DNA from: Phycisphaerae bacterium
GTDB taxonomy: Bacteria; Planctomycetota; Phycisphaerae; Phycisphaerales; SM1A02
Direction of reading: 5' to 3'
DNA length: 7,622 nucleotides
NCBI GenBank assembly: GCA_030432455.1
Contig: JAUIHC010000132.1
Coordinates: 1-7,622 of the forward strand
The translations under genes and the position numbers were made by a program. Numbering within the stretch: the stretch's first letter is position 1; each line of letters begins with the position of its first letter. Below are positions 6,228-7,622 of the stretch, piece by piece. Under the pieces are notes generated by a model. The model was not told where the DNA came from. It ran no database searches and saw nothing but the letters and a program-made list of their open reading frames with translations.

Positions 6228-7109
6228 TCACTCGGCGTGGCGGCGGCGTCGAAGGTTGATGAGCCGTCGGCGGAAGCGTCGGCGTCGCCATCCTCGGGTG
6301 CGGGCGAGCTCGTCCCGGATCATCGCGGGAAGCTCGTCGTCGCCGGATCCCGCCTCGCCCAGTTCCCGCGCCATCCAGACGAGGAAGTGGCGGCGGGCGA
6401 GGAGATCGCGGCCCTCGTGATGCGTGCGGGCCACGCAGGAGGACTCGTGCTGGCGATAGAGGTGCAGGACCTCGTCGATCACCACCACCGGCACCCGGAG
6501 CATGAGGCGGGCGAGGAACGCCTGATCCTCGTGCATCCCCCCGAATCCCTCGACGTACCCGCCGAGTCGTCGCACCGCGGCGGTGCGGAGCAGGGGAGCC
6601 AGCGGCACCGACCCGGAATCCGGAAGAAATCGGGGCAGCAGACCCGGGGGCGGGAGGATGGTGTCGACCGGCGCGCCGAGGCACTGGTCCTCGTCGGACC
6701 CGCCCGACCACGATCGCCAGCGACGGTTCGGGCCGATGACCGCGACCGCCTCCGGATGTCGTCGCATCGCGGTGACCATGCGGTCGAGCTTGTCGGGAAG
6801 CATCGCATCGTCATGATCGAGAAATGTCGTGAACTCGCCGCGGGCGTTCGCGAGCCCGAGGTTGCGACTCCGGCTCATGCCGCGATTGCGGCGACCGGGA
6901 TGCCGCAGGACGCGGACCGTGGTCGCCCGGGTGTCGGCGTCCGCGATCGCCCGGTCGATGATCCCCGGCGTGGCGTCGGTGGAGCCGTCGTCCACGATGA
7001 CCAGCTCGGTCGCGGCGCGGGTCTGGGCGAACACGCTCTCGATCGCGTCGGAGAGGAACCGTTCGCCGTCCTTGACGATGATGACCACACTCACCGAGGG
7101 TTCGGTCAT
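6228..7109 (-). CDS. Family 2 glycosyltransferase (GT-A fold)
   Basis: The 293-residue protein should transfer a sugar from a nucleotide-sugar donor in the cytoplasm. It opens with VSVVIIVKDGERFLSDAIES and has DDGSTD at 40-45 for nucleotide binding. SRNLGLANARGEFTTFLDHD (81-100) carries the metal-binding DHD, followed by D101. GMHEDQAF (191-198) is the usual catalytic-base ED segment, and YRQHESSC starts at 218. No transmembrane segment is visible, so it is likely soluble or peripheral. The C-terminus (271-293) is extremely Arg-rich, perhaps contacting membrane phospholipid. The ATG overlaps the stop of the upstream sulfotransferase gene (ATGA), indicating co-translation and a shared pathway. 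The closest functional guess is a glycosyltransferase of surface polysaccharide synthesis; the sugar and acceptor are not readable. Confidence 0.94.
   Translation of the reverse strand: MTEPSVSVVIIVKDGERFLSDAIESVFAQTRAATELVIVDDGSTDATPGIIDRAIADADTRATTVRVLRHPGRRNRGMSRSRNLGLANARGEFTTFLDHDDAMLPDKLDRMVTAMRRHPEAVAVIGPNRRWRSWSGGSDEDQCLGAPVDTILPPPGLLPRFLPDSGSVPLAPLLRTAAVRRLGGYVEGFGGMHEDQAFLARLMLRVPVVVIDEVLHLYRQHESSCVARTHHEGRDLLARRHFLVWMARELGEAGSGDDELPAMIRDELARTRGWRRRRFRRRLINLRRRRHAE
7106..7109 (-). promoter_or_regulatory. ATGA overlap coupling sulfotransferase and glycosyltransferase genes
   Basis: On the minus strand the glycosyltransferase ATG (7109-7107) shares bases with the sulfotransferase TGA (7108-7106). 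No strong Shine-Dalgarno sequence precedes the ATG, so re-initiation by the terminating ribosome is the probable mode. The overlap is seen; the coupling is inferred. Confidence 0.7.
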
Positions 7110-7622
7110 GCGTCGGGATCCCGGCGAAGGGTCTCGTCGAGTCGTCGCGTGGCCGCCTGCGCGATCCGCCGGACTCGACGGCGATCGAGGGGCCCGAGCG
7201 GTCGGTATCCATCGCCGATGAATCCCGCGGGCTCCCGGGCCGAGGCATCGGCCGCCTCGCCGAACGTCGGGATCGGCGTGCCGCCGCCGGACCGCAGGGC
7301 GTCACGGGAGTTCGCCCGCAGCGCGGCCTCGACCGCGTCGCGATCGTCCGGAAGTCCGAGCCATCGGCGGACCCGGGCGAGGGCGTGGGCGGGACGATCG
7401 ACGAGCGACTCGTACCGCACCCGGAGGAAGCGGTCGGGGCCGAGCCGATCGGCCATCGCCTCGGCGGCCTCGACGCACCTCACCCAGCGGCGGGCCGCGG
7501 TCTCCGCGCGGCGGGGGGCCCAGGGACGCCCCCAGTCGGTGCGGGACGCGGCGAGCAGACTGGCGACGACCGCCTCGGCCGATCGAATGACGTGCACGAC
7601 CCGGCACTCCGGGGCGAGGCGG
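7106..7622 (-). CDS. Sulfotransferase, C-terminal part (5' end beyond window)
   Basis: The frame stays open through the right edge, so the N-terminal PAPS 5'-loop lies outside. A GTG at 7597 falls inside the conserved 3'-phosphate motif and is not the start. That motif reads RVVHVIRSAEAVVASLLAAS, with Arg at 7585-7583 and Ser at 7561-7559, the canonical eight apart. A Trp-containing segment (RTDWGRPWAPRRAE) follows, then a helix ending FLRVRYESLVDRPAHALARV, typical of bacterial sulfotransferases of the broad Sulfotransfer family (VRYEDLV-x-DP). The tail GFIGDGYRPLGPLDRRRV matches the final helix region. The gene is first in a unit with the glycosyltransferase it overlaps, suggesting that the two act on the same glycan. 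Roughly half the protein is visible, so the subfamily cannot be set. Confidence 0.87.
   Translation of the reverse strand, partial: RLAPECRVVHVIRSAEAVVASLLAASRTDWGRPWAPRRAETAARRWVRCVEAAEAMADRLGPDRFLRVRYESLVDRPAHALARVRRWLGLPDDRDAVEAALRANSRDALRSGGGTPIPTFGEAADASAREPAGFIGDGYRPLGPLDRRRVRRIAQAATRRLDETLRRDPDA

Noticed and set aside
5492..6259. Overlapping plus-strand frame of 255 codons shadowing the smaller sulfotransferase
   Set aside because: The product is low-complexity Arg/Gly; the frame starting at 5487 has the sulfotransferase motifs.

Overview
The window looks like chromosomal DNA of a GC-rich planctomycete, most likely of the Phycisphaerae. The sequence itself shows a heavy C/G bias at third codon positions. 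It also shows DCxxNGxPDxCD spacer repeats, paired dockerin-like DxDGDGxVxGxDLGxLFxxWG repeats ending in WGPCP, and a CC-rich C-terminal module. I know this combination mainly from secreted Phycisphaerae proteins. The lineage is inferred from protein style only; no rRNA or marker gene is present. Coding density is near total, the longest gap between genes is about 60 bp, and I see no RNA gene, insertion sequence or CRISPR array.

Left part (1-4532, + strand): two secreted modular proteins overlap by four bases (GTGA). The first is cut by the left edge. It carries two copies of a beta-sandwich-like domain, a DCxxNG spacer and a C-terminal dockerin pair. The second is complete at 1168 residues: signal peptide, long right-handed parallel beta-helix with about 14 rungs, spacer, LamG-like jelly roll, spacer, internal dockerin pair, three exact-length 36-residue Cys-rich CTDC repeats, and a final CC-rich module. 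Both look like extracellular adhesion or structural proteins; no catalytic motif is evident.

Right part (4516-7622): a glycan-modification group on both strands. It holds a 302-residue sulfotransferase (-), a divergently transcribed smaller Stf0/NodH-like sulfotransferase (+), a family 2 glycosyltransferase (-), and the C-terminal half of a third sulfotransferase (-, cut by the right edge). The last gene overlaps the glycosyltransferase start by ATGA. Three different PAPS-dependent sulfotransferases around one glycosyltransferase suggest synthesis of a sulfated surface or extracellular glycan.

How the two halves relate is unproven. The two secreted proteins probably form one translationally coupled unit. 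The glycosyltransferase and third sulfotransferase form another. The adjacent sulfated-glycan genes could make the matrix in which the secreted proteins sit, but this is inference from adjacency only.
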